DNA of 64,000 bases from Salinicoccus sesuvii (GCF_042648145.1 NZ_JBHRWV010000007.1:62001-126000), one strand, 5' to 3'; shown: positions 1 through 8,514, numbered from the stretch's first letter. Numbers and translations: made by a program. The notes: generated by a model from the sequence alone, not told the origin.

Positions 1-153
1 ACTGTTGTACAGTTCATCATTGGTCTTCTGTTAACCGTTGCAGGCGTCTGGTTTATCGGGGGTTATATATTGCACCGCGAACAGCGCCAGAAAAAAATGC
101 AAGAAGAGCTCATGACACAATCGAAGAAGGCAGAAGAAGATAAAGAAAAATAG
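1..153 (+). CDS. DUF2627-like small membrane protein, C-terminal part
   Basis: Partial gene entering from the left edge in frame 1; 50 residues are visible, ending at TAG 151-153. The visible part holds one hydrophobic segment (about residues 4-22, ending in FIGGYIL) followed by a charged lysine/glutamate-rich tail. The pattern of QF, a hydrophobic stretch, FIGG and a basic segment resembles the C-terminus of the DUF2627 (YqzF) family of small membrane proteins, whose function is unknown. It faces recN across a shared terminator. The family call rests on memory of the pattern only; it could be another small membrane protein. Confidence 0.55.
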   Translation, partial: TVVQFIIGLLLTVAGVWFIGGYILHREQRQKKMQEELMTQSKKAEEDKEK

Positions 154-178
154 AGAGCCGAACTTAGTTCGGCTCTCT
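152..178. terminator. Bidirectional intrinsic terminator between DUF2627 gene and recN
   Basis: Perfect 12-bp inverted repeat 152-163 / 167-178 around a 3-nt loop TTA. The loop is itself the recN stop codon read on the minus strand. A T-run follows on the plus strand (TATTTTT) and an ATTTTTCTTT tract follows on the minus strand, so it should serve both convergent genes. Confidence 0.85.
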
Positions 179-1837
179 ATTTTTGGCTTGAATCAATGTT
201 TTTGCATTTTCTAGTGCTGCTTCTGTAATATCGGAACCACTGAGCATCCTTGCAATTTCATATACGTGATCTTCTGCGTTCAGATATGCTGCAGCAGATG
301 AAGTCCGTTGAGCTGACGTTTTCTTCGATACATAGAGATGGTGATCTGCAAGAGCTGCAGCTTGCGGCAAATGCGAAATTGAGATGACTTGTCTTGATTT
401 AGACAACAATTGCATTTTTTCAGCCATACGTGTAGCAACAAGACCACTGACACCTGTGTCGATTTCGTCGAGAATAAGTAGACTCTGCGCATCTGATTCG
501 GTGAAGATTGTTCGCAGAGCAAGCATAACACGTGCAATTTCTCCCCCTGAGGCAATGCGGTTCATCGATTTGAGCGGTTCCCCTGCATTCGTAGAAATGA
601 GAAATTCGACATCGGAATATCCATATGAGTCGAACGCTCCTTCTCGTACACTAATTTCAAAATCTGCACCTGGCATATCGAGGTCGTTCAGTTCCTTCTT
701 GATTCTATTTTCAAGAAAATGTTTCTGTTCGAGCCTAAAGGTGTGTAGATCTTTAGCATAATTTTCCATACGTTTTTGCGCCTGCGAACGTCTATTCTGT
801 AGTGCTTCGAAAGATTGAGATATATTACCGAGTTGCTCAATATCCTCTGCAAGAGTTGTCCTATATTCTATCAGTTCATCAAGGGTCTTATTGTATTTTC
901 TTTTCAGAGAATTGATGTCTGACAATCGTAACTGCTTTGCGTTCAGGCTTTGTTCATCATAATCGAGTGTAGAAAGGTCGCTTCCCACCCTACTGCTCAG
1001 TTCATCCAGTGTATGATAGGCTTCTAGTATTATATCTCCATACTCTTTATAATTTTCATCAAAATTGGAGAGTGTTTCAATATGACTGTGAATGTCATAA
1101 AGTACATTTTGTGGTGCATATTCCGAACTGAGTTGCGATTGGATTGAAGATAATGTGTTACTGATTTTTTCAAAGTTGTCGAGATAGCTAATTTCTTCTT
1201 CGAGTTTTTCCTCTTCATCATGTACGAGGTCCATGTTTTCAAGCTCTTCGTACTGATGCTGGAACATTTGGAGCTGCTGAACACGGTTTTTATCTTTGTA
1301 CTCAAGCTCTTTAATTCTTGTCTCGAGTGCTTTAAATTCCTCAAAACTCTCCTGATATTTTCCATACGATGACTTATCCGGTATATCAATGTAACGGTCT
1401 AGATATAGAATATGCTTGCTGTGCTCCAGAGCCTCCGACTGTGAGGACTGAGAGTGGATACTCACGACCTCATCCATAATGTCTTTAAGCGCCCCGAGAG
1501 TAATCATGCGCGAATTGATTTTAATGATGCTCTTGCGATTTTGCATGACTTCCCTTTTTACTATATAAAGCTCGTCTTCTTCGATATCGTTTTGTGCGAG
1601 TAGTGCTCGGATTGTCTCCGATTCTGGAAAGTCGAACACACCTTCAATAAGTGCACCTTCAGTTTCATATCTGATATCCTCAATTGAAGCTCGTTTCCCG
1701 TAGAGGTATCTTATGGCTTCGATGATCATAGATTTACCGGCACCTGACTCTCCGGAAATGACGGTCAGTCCACTATCGAAATCGAGTTCTATATCTTTTA
1801 GTACAGCTAGATTCTTGATTTTCAGACGTATCAGCAA
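164..1837 (-). CDS. recN: DNA repair ATPase RecN
   Basis: RecN is an SMC-like ATPase that acts at double-strand breaks in recombinational repair. About 557 residues. Walker A GESGAGKS sits near residue 29, a long charged coiled-coil region fills the middle, the ABC signature SGGE lies in the last quarter, and Walker B LLILDEIDTG is near residue 453. I chose the TTG start at 1835-1837: the GGAG ribosome site lies 8 nt upstream of it, and the resulting N-terminus (hydrophobic residues, then IKN) fits the family. The in-frame GTG at 1844-1846 overlaps the Shine-Dalgarno and is unlikely. It follows argR with a 15-nt gap and is probably in the same transcript. recN beside argR and tlyA is the standard Firmicutes arrangement. 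Confidence 0.95.
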   Translation of the reverse strand: MLIRLKIKNLAVLKDIELDFDSGLTVISGESGAGKSMIIEAIRYLYGKRASIEDIRYETEGALIEGVFDFPESETIRALLAQNDIEEDELYIVKREVMQNRKSIIKINSRMITLGALKDIMDEVVSIHSQSSQSEALEHSKHILYLDRYIDIPDKSSYGKYQESFEEFKALETRIKELEYKDKNRVQQLQMFQHQYEELENMDLVHDEEEKLEEEISYLDNFEKISNTLSSIQSQLSSEYAPQNVLYDIHSHIETLSNFDENYKEYGDIILEAYHTLDELSSRVGSDLSTLDYDEQSLNAKQLRLSDINSLKRKYNKTLDELIEYRTTLAEDIEQLGNISQSFEALQNRRSQAQKRMENYAKDLHTFRLEQKHFLENRIKKELNDLDMPGADFEISVREGAFDSYGYSDVEFLISTNAGEPLKSMNRIASGGEIARVMLALRTIFTESDAQSLLILDEIDTGVSGLVATRMAEKMQLLSKSRQVISISHLPQAAALADHHLYVSKKTSAQRTSSAAAYLNAEDHVYEIARMLSGSDITEAALENAKTLIQAKNREPN

Positions 1838-1852
1838 ATTAAACACTCCAAT

Positions 1853-2305
1853 TTAGATCAGATTAAATATCCGGTCCCTAATCTCATTTTGTGCATCCTC
1901 ACTGCGACATATCATGAGACACGTATCGTCGCCGCATATCGTGCCGACAACCTCTTCCCATTCTAATTGGTCTATAATTGCACCAATGGACTGCGCATTC
2001 CCAGGCAGTGTCTTCAGTACTAAAAGGTTATCTGTATAATCTAGTTTAACAAAACTGTCCATCAGATACCTTCCAAGCTTCTCGAGCGGATGAAATTTGC
2101 GATCTTTCGGCATACTATAAACATATGAACCGCTCGGTGTTGGGACCTTGATAAGTTGCAGTTCTTTGATATCACGGGAGACTGTAGCCTGAGTCACATT
2201 GAAGTTGTATTCATTCAGCCTTTCGACCAAGTCTTCTTGTGTTTCAACCTTGCTATTTGTGATGATTTCTCTGATTTTGATCTGTCGAATTGATTTATTT
2301 GACAT
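1853..2305 (-). CDS. argR: Arginine repressor ArgR/AhrC
   Basis: Arginine-responsive hexameric repressor of arginine biosynthesis and activator of catabolism. 150 residues, the normal length. The N-terminal winged helix carries the recognition helix TQATVSRDIKEL (about 38-49); the C-terminal domain carries the GDDT motif that binds arginine. The ATG at 2303-2305 is preceded by a strong AGGAGGAG ribosome site; an in-frame upstream ATG that adds 30 residues has no support. A palindrome matching ArgR operators lies just upstream (2331-2344), suggesting autoregulation, and a candidate target operon, argGH, lies at 26-29 kb. Confidence 0.95.
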   Translation of the reverse strand: MSNKSIRQIKIREIITNSKVETQEDLVERLNEYNFNVTQATVSRDIKELQLIKVPTPSGSYVYSMPKDRKFHPLEKLGRYLMDSFVKLDYTDNLLVLKTLPGNAQSIGAIIDQLEWEEVVGTICGDDTCLMICRSEDAQNEIRDRIFNLI

Positions 2306-2330
2306 GATGCTCCTCCTCTTGTACCCCTTT

Positions 2331-2344
2331 TGTATATTTATACA
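2331..2344. promoter_or_regulatory. Candidate ARG box upstream of argR
   Basis: Perfect palindrome TGTATATTTATACA, 12 of 14 positions matching the general ArgR half-site pair TGAATWWWWATTCA. It lies 26 bp upstream of the argR start and overlaps a possible -10 (TATAAA on the minus strand). Autoregulation by ArgR is the natural reading; AT-richness makes chance matches possible. Confidence 0.5.
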
Positions 2345-2375
2345 TATGATATCATAAAATGAAAGACTGCAACAT

Positions 2376-2419
2376 AAAAAAAGGACATCAGCCATAGATG
2401 AGCTGCTGAATGTCCTTTT
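2376..2419 (-). terminator. Intrinsic terminator overlapping the end of tlyA
   Basis: On the minus strand AAAAGGACAT (2410-2419) pairs with ATGTCCTTTT (2379-2388), with an extra CAGC/GCTG inner helix, followed by a run of Ts. The tlyA stop codon (2388-2390) lies inside the 3' part of the hairpin, so dxs-tlyA transcripts should end here, before argR. Confidence 0.8.
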
Positions 2420-3179
2420 CTTCTATCGTGGATTCTGAAATAGCGCAAGATTTTAGATGAAGCAGATACTCCACATTTCCTTTAGTTCCTGTGATCGGCG
2501 ATCTATCAAGTCCTGTGCAGCTAAGTCCGATATCAGTACATGCTTCAAGCACACGGTGTATTACATTCTCATGTGTCGATTTTGAAGTTATGATGCCGCT
2601 CTCCTCACGTTCTTCCAAATAAGATTCAAACTGGGGTTTAATTAAGGCGACAATTTCATAACAATGTTCAAACAGTTCCGTGATATGCCTCAATATTGGG
2701 ACGATAGATGTAAAGGATACATCGATTGTGAGAATATCAGGCACTCGGGCGAAGTCGGAGGGTGCAGTATTTTTGAAATTAGTCTGCTCCATGACTGTCA
2801 CCCTTGAATCCGTACGCAATCTGTAGTCAAGCTGGTTGGTCCCTACATCCACTGCATAAACATGTATCGCTCCCTTCTGTAGAGAGCAGTCGGTAAACCC
2901 TCCCGTCGAACTTCCGATATCGGTGACGATACTGCCATCGAGTTCGATGCCGAACGCTTTTACAGCATAATCGAGTTTGACGCCACCTCTCGAGACATAC
3001 GGTTTGATGTTTTTAAAGCGTATGTCCGTCTTAGAGATATCTATCGTTTCGGACGGTTTATAAACCGGTTGGTTGTTGTTCAGTACTTTGCCGGCCATAA
3101 TTATACGTCTGATGTCCTCTAACGTTCCGAGATTGTAATGATCATGAAGATATATATCAATTCTTGATTTCTTTTTCAT
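2388..3179 (-). CDS. tlyA: TlyA-family rRNA 2'-O-methyltransferase
   Basis: Homologue of TlyA/YqxC, an S4-domain protein fused to an FtsJ-like SAM methyltransferase that modifies rRNA; some members are also described as hemolysins. 263 residues. The N-terminal S4 RNA-binding domain spans about 1-60, YVSRGGVKL follows near 61, and the SAM-binding motif DIGSSTGG lies at 87-94. The ATG at 3177-3179 has GGAG 7 nt upstream and sits inside the last codons of dxs, so the two genes are translationally coupled (23-nt overlap). The longer in-frame start would run deep into dxs and is rejected. Confidence 0.92.
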   Translation of the reverse strand: MKKKSRIDIYLHDHYNLGTLEDIRRIIMAGKVLNNNQPVYKPSETIDISKTDIRFKNIKPYVSRGGVKLDYAVKAFGIELDGSIVTDIGSSTGGFTDCSLQKGAIHVYAVDVGTNQLDYRLRTDSRVTVMEQTNFKNTAPSDFARVPDILTIDVSFTSIVPILRHITELFEHCYEIVALIKPQFESYLEEREESGIITSKSTHENVIHRVLEACTDIGLSCTGLDRSPITGTKGNVEYLLHLKSCAISESTIEEKDIQQLIYG

Positions 3180-5049
3180 GATTCTGCTCCAGTAATATTC
3201 TGGCTTGCAGAATAATGTTCTCAGTAGTAATACCAATATCTTCAAGCAGTCTGTTAACGTCACCGTGTTCTACATACTCGTCCCCAATGCCAATTCTTCT
3301 AATAGGAACCGCGAAGTCGTGGTCCGCCATAAAACTTGCAATCATACTACCAAGTCCGCCTGTCAGCATGGACTCTTCAACCGTAAGAATAGGACTTCCT
3401 TTAATTCCTAGAGATTGAAGCATATTTTGATCCATTGGTTTGATGAATCGTGCATTGATAACTCTGGCACTGATTCCATTCTCTTTAAGTGCAATGGCTG
3501 CATCTATGGCAAGGTCAAGCGTCGGGCCAAATGAAATGATCGTCATGTCATCGCCTTCGATAAGCTCCTCCCACTGACCGTACTTAAGCTGTTTTTCTTT
3601 TGTACTCTCTTCTACACCTTTTATATTACCGCGCGGATATCTCAAAGCCACTGGACCTTCGTGACTGAATGCCAAATCAATCATTTGCTCTGCTTCAAGC
3701 TCATCTTTTGGCATCATCAATGTCATGTTAGGTAATGGAGAAATGAAACTGATGTCAAAAACCCCTTGGTGTGTTTCTCCATCTGCTCCAACAAGCCCAC
3801 TCCTATCGATGCCTATGAAGACATTCAAGTTTTGGCGATCGACATCATGAAGCAATTGGTCATATCCCCTTTGTAGAAAAGTCGAATAAATTGCAAGATA
3901 TGGTCTCATACCGCTCGCAGCAAGCCCACCAGACATGGTGACCGCATGTTGTTCAGCGATTCCGACATCAAAAAACCTTTCTGGTAATGTGTTCTGGAAT
4001 TTTGTCAACTTGCTGCCGACTGGCATGGCTGGTGTCAGAGCAACGATACGCTCGTCTTTTTCAGCACGCGCAAGCACGCTGTTCGACATAAATTCACTCC
4101 ACGAGGGATTTGATTTGCTCCCTAGAACTTCTCCGGTATCTATTTTGTATGGCCCGAGACCATGCCATTTCCCAAGCTTGTCGTCCTCTGCCGGATGATA
4201 ACCTTTACCTTTTTTAGTGATGACATGGATGACCACAGGTCCTTTATGACTTTTCGAGATTTGTATTGCGTTGGAGAGCGCAGAAAAATCATGCCCGTCG
4301 ACTGGACCGATATACTTAATACCAAGCTCTTCGAAAAAGACGCCATCAACTACGAGATATTTCATGCTGTCCTTTATCCTGTCTGCCATATCCCTCAACT
4401 TCGATCCTACTTGAGGCAGACGATTAAGGAAATCTTCTATATCGTGTTTAACGCGATTATACTGTGTATTTGTTCGCATGCGGCCGAGCATATTATGCAT
4501 TGCGCCAACATTCGGTGCAATACTCATTTCATTATCGTTCAGAATAATAGTCATGTCGGTTCCATCCGATCCGATATGATTTAGTGCTTCAAGAGCCATA
4601 CCACCTGTGAGTGCCCCATCACCAATAATCGGAATAACATGATGGTTTTCCCCTTTAATATCGCGTGCCTTGGCGATGCCCATGGCCGCTGAAAGACTAG
4701 TAGATGAATGGCCTGCTTCCCAAACATCGTGCTCAGATTCGCGCATTTTTGGAAATCCACATAAACCTTTGTACTGTCTGAGTGTTTCAAACTCACTTAT
4801 GCGCCCGGTGAGAATTTTATGAATATATGCCTGATGTCCAACGTCGAACAAAAGTCGGTCTTGCGGTGAATCAAAATGCTTGTGCAGGGCAATCGTTAAT
4901 TCCACTACGCCGAGATTGGCACCAATATGACCACCTGTAATCGAGCATGAATGAATCAAAAACTCCCTTACATCTTGTGCCAGTTCCTTTAGTTCCTCAT
5001 CATCTTTCTGCTTCAAAAATGACGGGTCTTCTATACTATATAGATTCAT
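3157..5049 (-). CDS. dxs: 1-deoxy-D-xylulose-5-phosphate synthase
   Basis: First enzyme of the MEP isoprenoid pathway: condenses pyruvate and glyceraldehyde 3-phosphate using thiamine diphosphate. 630 residues, normal length. Visible motifs: the substrate-binding histidine region DVGHQAYIHKILTGR (about 70-85), the thiamine-diphosphate motif starting GDGALTGG (about 150), and the pyrimidine-binding segment with DGETHQG near 425. ATG 5047-5049 is preceded by AAGGTGG. It overlaps tlyA downstream. ispG and ispH of the same pathway are elsewhere in this window, and ispA is next door but separated by a terminator. Confidence 0.96.
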   Translation of the reverse strand: MNLYSIEDPSFLKQKDDEELKELAQDVREFLIHSCSITGGHIGANLGVVELTIALHKHFDSPQDRLLFDVGHQAYIHKILTGRISEFETLRQYKGLCGFPKMRESEHDVWEAGHSSTSLSAAMGIAKARDIKGENHHVIPIIGDGALTGGMALEALNHIGSDGTDMTIILNDNEMSIAPNVGAMHNMLGRMRTNTQYNRVKHDIEDFLNRLPQVGSKLRDMADRIKDSMKYLVVDGVFFEELGIKYIGPVDGHDFSALSNAIQISKSHKGPVVIHVITKKGKGYHPAEDDKLGKWHGLGPYKIDTGEVLGSKSNPSWSEFMSNSVLARAEKDERIVALTPAMPVGSKLTKFQNTLPERFFDVGIAEQHAVTMSGGLAASGMRPYLAIYSTFLQRGYDQLLHDVDRQNLNVFIGIDRSGLVGADGETHQGVFDISFISPLPNMTLMMPKDELEAEQMIDLAFSHEGPVALRYPRGNIKGVEESTKEKQLKYGQWEELIEGDDMTIISFGPTLDLAIDAAIALKENGISARVINARFIKPMDQNMLQSLGIKGSPILTVEESMLTGGLGSMIASFMADHDFAVPIRRIGIGDEYVEHGDVNRLLEDIGITTENIILQARILLEQNHEKEIKN

Positions 5050-5080
5050 ATAGCACCCACCTTTAAATTTTCTAATGCTA

Positions 5081-5107
5081 ATTATACCACTTTTATCATT
5101 TAGGCAA
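5081..5107 (-). promoter_or_regulatory. Promoter of dxs-tlyA
   Basis: Minus-strand extended -10 TGGTATAAT (TATAAT at 5081-5086) with a poor -35 TTGCCT (5102-5107) at 15-bp spacing. The TGn extension makes up for the short spacer. It lies between the ispA terminator and the dxs ribosome site. Confidence 0.55.
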
Positions 5108-5114
5108 AAATAAA

Positions 5115-5144
5115 AATGATAACTCACGACCATGAATTATCATT
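5115..5144 (-). terminator. Intrinsic terminator of the xse-ispA operon
   Basis: Minus-strand 11-bp helix (5134-5144 with 5115-5125, one U.G pair) closing an 8-nt loop and followed by TTTATTTTT. It overlaps the ispA stop codon at 5140-5142 and separates ispA from dxs. Confidence 0.75.
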
Positions 5145-6018
5145 GATTTCTTACTGCAAACCTCTGCAGCACACTATGCAATTCTTTAGTTTCAATTTCT
5201 TCGGCAAGACCATTAAGTATAAATTCAGCGTTTTCAACAAGTTTTTCCAATTGTTCATGTGCACCTTTGAGTCCATAAGTACTGACGTAAGTCGTCTTAT
5301 TATTCTTTTCATCACTTCCCGCTGATTTGCCGGTAATCGCGATATCACCTTCTACATCAAGAATATCGTCTCTAATCTGAAAAAGAATACCAAGTTTTTC
5401 AGCAAAGTTGACTAGTTGTCTTGTTACATCACCAGAGACATCTGCGATTATACAGGCACACTGCACAGGGAGAACAATTAACTTTCCAGTTTTATACTGA
5501 TGGATATTCTCAAGCTCTGAAAGACTGATCTCTTGGCCTTCTGCTTCTATATCCAGCATCTGTCCCCCGATCATTCCGTTAAACCCAGACTTCGAGGCAA
5601 TTTGACTGACTAGTGCGATACGCTTTTCAGCAGGCAGCGACACATCAGCAGCCACGATACTGAAACTTTCTGTTAAAAGAGTGTCTCCTGCAAGAATGGC
5701 CGCGGCTTCACCATATACTTTGTGATTGGTCAGTCTACCACGACGGTAGTCGTCATCATCCATTGCAGGCAGGTCATCGTGGATTAATGAGTAGGTATGA
5801 ATCATTTCGATTGCTGCTGCTGTTTGTACACCTTTTAATGGATCGTGCCCAAGAGCACTTAGCGTCGAAAATAGGAGATAAGGGCGGAACCGCTTTCCAC
5901 CTGCTTCAATTGAATAGCTACTCGATTTAAGAATAGTGTCTGAAACATGATTCTGTTCAAGGTGTCGAAGTATGCAAGATTCGGTCTTTTCAAGATAATT
6001 TTGCATATTATTATTCAT
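5140..6018 (-). CDS. ispA: Farnesyl/geranyl diphosphate synthase IspA
   Basis: Trans-prenyltransferase joining isopentenyl and dimethylallyl diphosphates into C10-C15 prenyl diphosphates, precursors of undecaprenyl carrier and quinones. 292 residues. Substrate motif GGKRFRP is near 40-46; the first aspartate-rich motif DDLPAMDDDD is at 81-90 and the second, DDILD, is near 220. ATG 6016-6018 has GGGAG 6 nt upstream and overlaps the end of xseB by 8 nt. The xseA-xseB-ispA order is conserved in Bacilli. Confidence 0.94.
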   Translation of the reverse strand: MNNNMQNYLEKTESCILRHLEQNHVSDTILKSSSYSIEAGGKRFRPYLLFSTLSALGHDPLKGVQTAAAIEMIHTYSLIHDDLPAMDDDDYRRGRLTNHKVYGEAAAILAGDTLLTESFSIVAADVSLPAEKRIALVSQIASKSGFNGMIGGQMLDIEAEGQEISLSELENIHQYKTGKLIVLPVQCACIIADVSGDVTRQLVNFAEKLGILFQIRDDILDVEGDIAITGKSAGSDEKNNKTTYVSTYGLKGAHEQLEKLVENAEFILNGLAEEIETKELHSVLQRFAVRNQ

Positions 6019-6220
6019 CCTCTGCTCCCTTACGGTTTAATGTTTCAACTTTCAGTTCTGCATTTTTTAGTATTTTTTCGCATTCTGCAGTTAACTCGAC
6101 ACCTTTTTGGTAAAGCTCGAGTGATGATTCGAGAGAGACTTCGTCTTCGTCGAGCTGCTTGACAATTAGCTCTAGCTGTTTCATTTTCTCTTCAAATGTT
6201 TGATTTTCAGTTTCTGCCAT
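6011..6220 (-). CDS. xseB: Exonuclease VII small subunit
   Basis: Small subunit of exonuclease VII, a single-strand DNA nuclease. About 69 residues, almost entirely helical and charged, with the family pattern FEEKMKQLELIVKQLDEDEVSLESSLELYQKG. Two consecutive ATGs are possible (6221-6223 and 6218-6220); the second has better spacing (7 nt) from AGAGGTG. It overlaps the xseA 3' end and the ispA 5' end, indicating coupled translation. Confidence 0.93.
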   Translation of the reverse strand: MAETENQTFEEKMKQLELIVKQLDEDEVSLESSLELYQKGVELTAECEKILKNAELKVETLNRKGAEDE

Positions 6221-7553
6221 CATGATTCACCTCTGTCACTTTTGATACGATGTTGCCTTCGGCAAACGTCGAATGAACTTCATCTCCTACTTCGAGCTGG
6301 CGCGAATCCTTGACGAGTTTGCCGTTGTGCGTAGTGAACGAATAGCCACGCAAAAGTACGTTGGTCGGGCTCAGCGTATTGAGACTTTCAATCATTCGAG
6401 TAAGCATCTTCTTTGCATCAATGGTTTTTATTCGCATCGCACGGTCCAGGCCGTTTCTGCGATCCATAAGCATCTCTGTTGATCTTCTTATTTCAGGAGC
6501 TGGAGTGTTGTACTTTATGCTCTCTTTCATAGACGAGAGCCGATAACTGCTGTCTTTGATGACATCATAAATCCCATCGTCCAGTGAATCCTTCAGGTTG
6601 ACAAGCTTTTCTACTTGTTGGTCGTAGAGAAGTTCCGGATTCTTAAGCTTATAATAGGTACCTAGTGTGTCTAGTCGATTTCTGGCCACATCGAGCTTCT
6701 GAAAGATCCTGCGGGAAACAAGATTTTCAGATTGTCGCAACCTTTCAAGTATATCCTGCTGGTCCGGCACTGCCATTTCTGCAGCAGCTGTCGGTGTCGC
6801 TGCACGAACGTCTGCAATGAAATCTACCAAGGTCGTGTCGGTCTCGTGACCAATGCCAGTGATAACCGGCGTCGACATATCGAATATTTTAAGAGCTACA
6901 TTCTTTTCGTTGAAGGTCCAAAGATCCTCTATCGATCCCCCGCCGCGCGCAAGAATAATAATATCGTTCTGCTGCTGATCTGCATAACTCAGATTGTCTA
7001 TAACCGCTTGCTGACTTTTTGGTCCCTGCATTAGTGTATTGATGACTGTCACAGAGACAAGAGGATAGCGCCTCTCGAGTGTCGTAATCATATCTCTTAC
7101 TGCAGCTCCGGTTTCGGAGCTGATGATTGTGATGGTCCTTGGGTAACGTGGCAACGCTTTTTTATGACGTACATCAAAGTAGCCTTTCTCAGCGAGTTGT
7201 CTTTTGTCTTGCGCGAGCTTTTCAAAGAGGAGGCCGATGCCATCCATCTCCATCTTCTCCACGTAGATCTGATACTGGCCACTCGACTCGAAAACGCTGA
7301 CGCGTCCTTCAATCAGCACGCTCTGGCCTTCTTCCGGTTTAAAGTTTAAACTACCTGTATTCCTCGAAAACATGATTGCCCGCACAACGGATTGCTCATC
7401 CTTGATAGCAAAAAATATATGTCCACTAGTGTGACGTTTTACGTTGGAGAGCTCGCCTTTTAGAAAGACCCGTGTCAAATACGGGTCTTGGTCAAATTTA
7501 TATTTAAGGTATTTAGTCAGTGCACCGACAGAGAGGTATTTATTGTTCTCCAT
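6207..7553 (-). CDS. xseA: Exonuclease VII large subunit
   Basis: Catalytic subunit of exonuclease VII. 448 residues. An N-terminal OB-fold (FLKGELSNVKRHTSGHIFFAIKDE, shown in part as GELSNVKRH near 30) precedes the nuclease domain with ARGGGSIEDLW (about 203-213) and GIGHETDTTLVDF (about 235-247), both hallmark XseA motifs. The C-terminal third is helical. It overlaps nusB upstream by 14 nt and xseB downstream by 14 nt. Confidence 0.95.
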   Translation of the reverse strand: MENNKYLSVGALTKYLKYKFDQDPYLTRVFLKGELSNVKRHTSGHIFFAIKDEQSVVRAIMFSRNTGSLNFKPEEGQSVLIEGRVSVFESSGQYQIYVEKMEMDGIGLLFEKLAQDKRQLAEKGYFDVRHKKALPRYPRTITIISSETGAAVRDMITTLERRYPLVSVTVINTLMQGPKSQQAVIDNLSYADQQQNDIIILARGGGSIEDLWTFNEKNVALKIFDMSTPVITGIGHETDTTLVDFIADVRAATPTAAAEMAVPDQQDILERLRQSENLVSRRIFQKLDVARNRLDTLGTYYKLKNPELLYDQQVEKLVNLKDSLDDGIYDVIKDSSYRLSSMKESIKYNTPAPEIRRSTEMLMDRRNGLDRAMRIKTIDAKKMLTRMIESLNTLSPTNVLLRGYSFTTHNGKLVKDSRQLEVGDEVHSTFAEGNIVSKVTEVNHDGRN

Positions 7554-7941
7554 CTAAAGGCTCACTCGTTTCAGTGATGAAGTTTTTGAGGACACCATTA
7601 ACAAAACGGAAGCTGTCCTTCTCACCATAGAGCTTGGCAAGCAGGATCGCTTCATTAATGACGACCCGCTGGGGGGAATCACCATGAAGCAGTTCTGAAA
7701 TCGCTGTTCTTAGGATATTACGCTCCACCTTAGGGATTCTTTCGAGCGTGTAGTTAGTAAGGTGGTTTCTGATGTCTTCATCCACTGATTCACTATTGTC
7801 AGCGTAGTAGTCAACAATCCGGCTGATATATTCATTATCCCTGTATATTTCATAAAACGCAGTCTCTTCCAATGTAACCAGATCATGATCCTGTTGGAAG
7901 ATGATTTGGAATATTTTTTTTCGTTGCTCGTGTCTGTTCAT
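7540..7941 (-). CDS. nusB: Transcription antitermination factor NusB
   Basis: NusB binds boxA RNA with S10 and supports antitermination in rRNA operons. 133 residues, all-helical. N-terminal MNRHEQRKKIFQIIFQ and the central pattern TLERIPKVERNILRTAISELL followed by VVINEAILLAKLYG are typical of the family. It lies between the asp23-like gene and xseA, as in Bacillus and Staphylococcus. Confidence 0.93.
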   Translation of the reverse strand: MNRHEQRKKIFQIIFQQDHDLVTLEETAFYEIYRDNEYISRIVDYYADNSESVDEDIRNHLTNYTLERIPKVERNILRTAISELLHGDSPQRVVINEAILLAKLYGEKDSFRFVNGVLKNFITETSEPLDGEQ

Positions 7942-7966
7942 TAATTAACACCCATCTACTATTCTA

Positions 7967-8314
7967 TTATTTAATATTAACGATGTGCACATTGACTTCT
8001 TTGACATCATGATCCGTCATATTCCTTATTGCCTGATCGACATTTTTCTGGATCAATTCTGCAGTTTCATGGATGTTGCGGCTCGTAGACAGAGAAACAT
8101 AGATAGAAATCATTACTTCGTTGTCTTTAGTATCAACTTTGACCCCTCGGCCTCGATACTTTTTGCCGATTTTCTCAAAATTACCACTTGCAAAGTTGTT
8201 CTGTAATGCATGTACACCTTCTGTTTCAGTCACCGCAATGCTTGCGATCACTTCAAGTACTTCCGGTGATATCTCTATCTTTCCAAGATTTGCTTTGTCT
8301 TCCTGAATTATCAT
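7967..8314 (-). CDS. Asp23/Gls24-family protein (YqhY type)
   Basis: Member of the Asp23 (alkaline-shock) family. 115 residues: an N-terminal segment IEISPEVLEVIASIAVTE, then GKYRGRGVKV-like strand and the repeated strand/helix pattern ending in VNVHIVNI, as in YqhY next to accBC and nusB in Bacillus, where the protein has been linked to control of acetyl-CoA carboxylase. ATG 8312-8314 is chosen because the GGCGAGGTG ribosome site (8321-8329) lies 6 nt upstream; the earlier GTG and ATG overlap that site. The gene sits behind a long leader with a promoter at 8450-8478. Confidence 0.88.
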   Translation of the reverse strand: MIIQEDKANLGKIEISPEVLEVIASIAVTETEGVHALQNNFASGNFEKIGKKYRGRGVKVDTKDNEVMISIYVSLSTSRNIHETAELIQKNVDQAIRNMTDHDVKEVNVHIVNIK

Positions 8315-8443
8315 GTTCATCACCTCGCCAGTCCATTATATCATGATTTCGCTGGAATTTGGACGACGTTTCAGCTAGCTTGAACATGAAACCTATATTC
8401 ATATCGGAACTGTATATGCCAGTCCTTAATCGTCCTTCCGTTG
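8315..8443 (-). promoter_or_regulatory. Long structured 5' leader of the asp23-like gene
   Basis: About 130 nt between the expected transcription start and the start codon. On the minus strand an outer helix GGACGA (8430-8435) / TCGTCC (8361-8366) encloses a hairpin GGACTG/CAGTTCC (8420-8425 with 8406-8412, one bulge) and a hairpin GTTTCA/TGAAAC (8387-8392 with 8368-8373). The 8-mer GGACTGGC recurs directly before the Shine-Dalgarno (8327-8334), so CAGTTCC could pair with either copy. I know no RNA family matching it. Confidence 0.4.
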
Positions 8444-8449
8444 AGTATA

Positions 8450-8478
8450 ATACTATGGTGTACAAATATCATTGTCAA
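8450..8478 (-). promoter_or_regulatory. Promoter of the asp23-nusB-xseAB-ispA run
   Basis: Minus-strand -35 TTGACA (8473-8478), 17-bp spacer, -10 TAGTAT (8450-8455). A perfect -35 and ideal spacing make this the best sigma-A promoter in the gap between accC and the asp23-like gene. Confidence 0.65.
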
Positions 8479-8514
8479 CCAAATGGATGGTACTCCGAAT
8501 ACATGAAAACATAG

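Noticed and set aside
384..761. Plus-strand frame inside recN (and similar long antisense frames in accC, glyS, argG, sigA and cshB)
   Set aside because: Shadows of strongly coding genes on the other strand; no own promoter, ribosome site or recognisable motif.
8335..8340. TATAAT just before the asp23-like gene
   Set aside because: It would place the transcription start inside the Shine-Dalgarno; the promoter at 8450-8478 is better in all respects.
8253..8465. 70-codon minus-strand frame across the leader
   Set aside because: It begins before the expected transcription start, has no ribosome site and shows no protein character.
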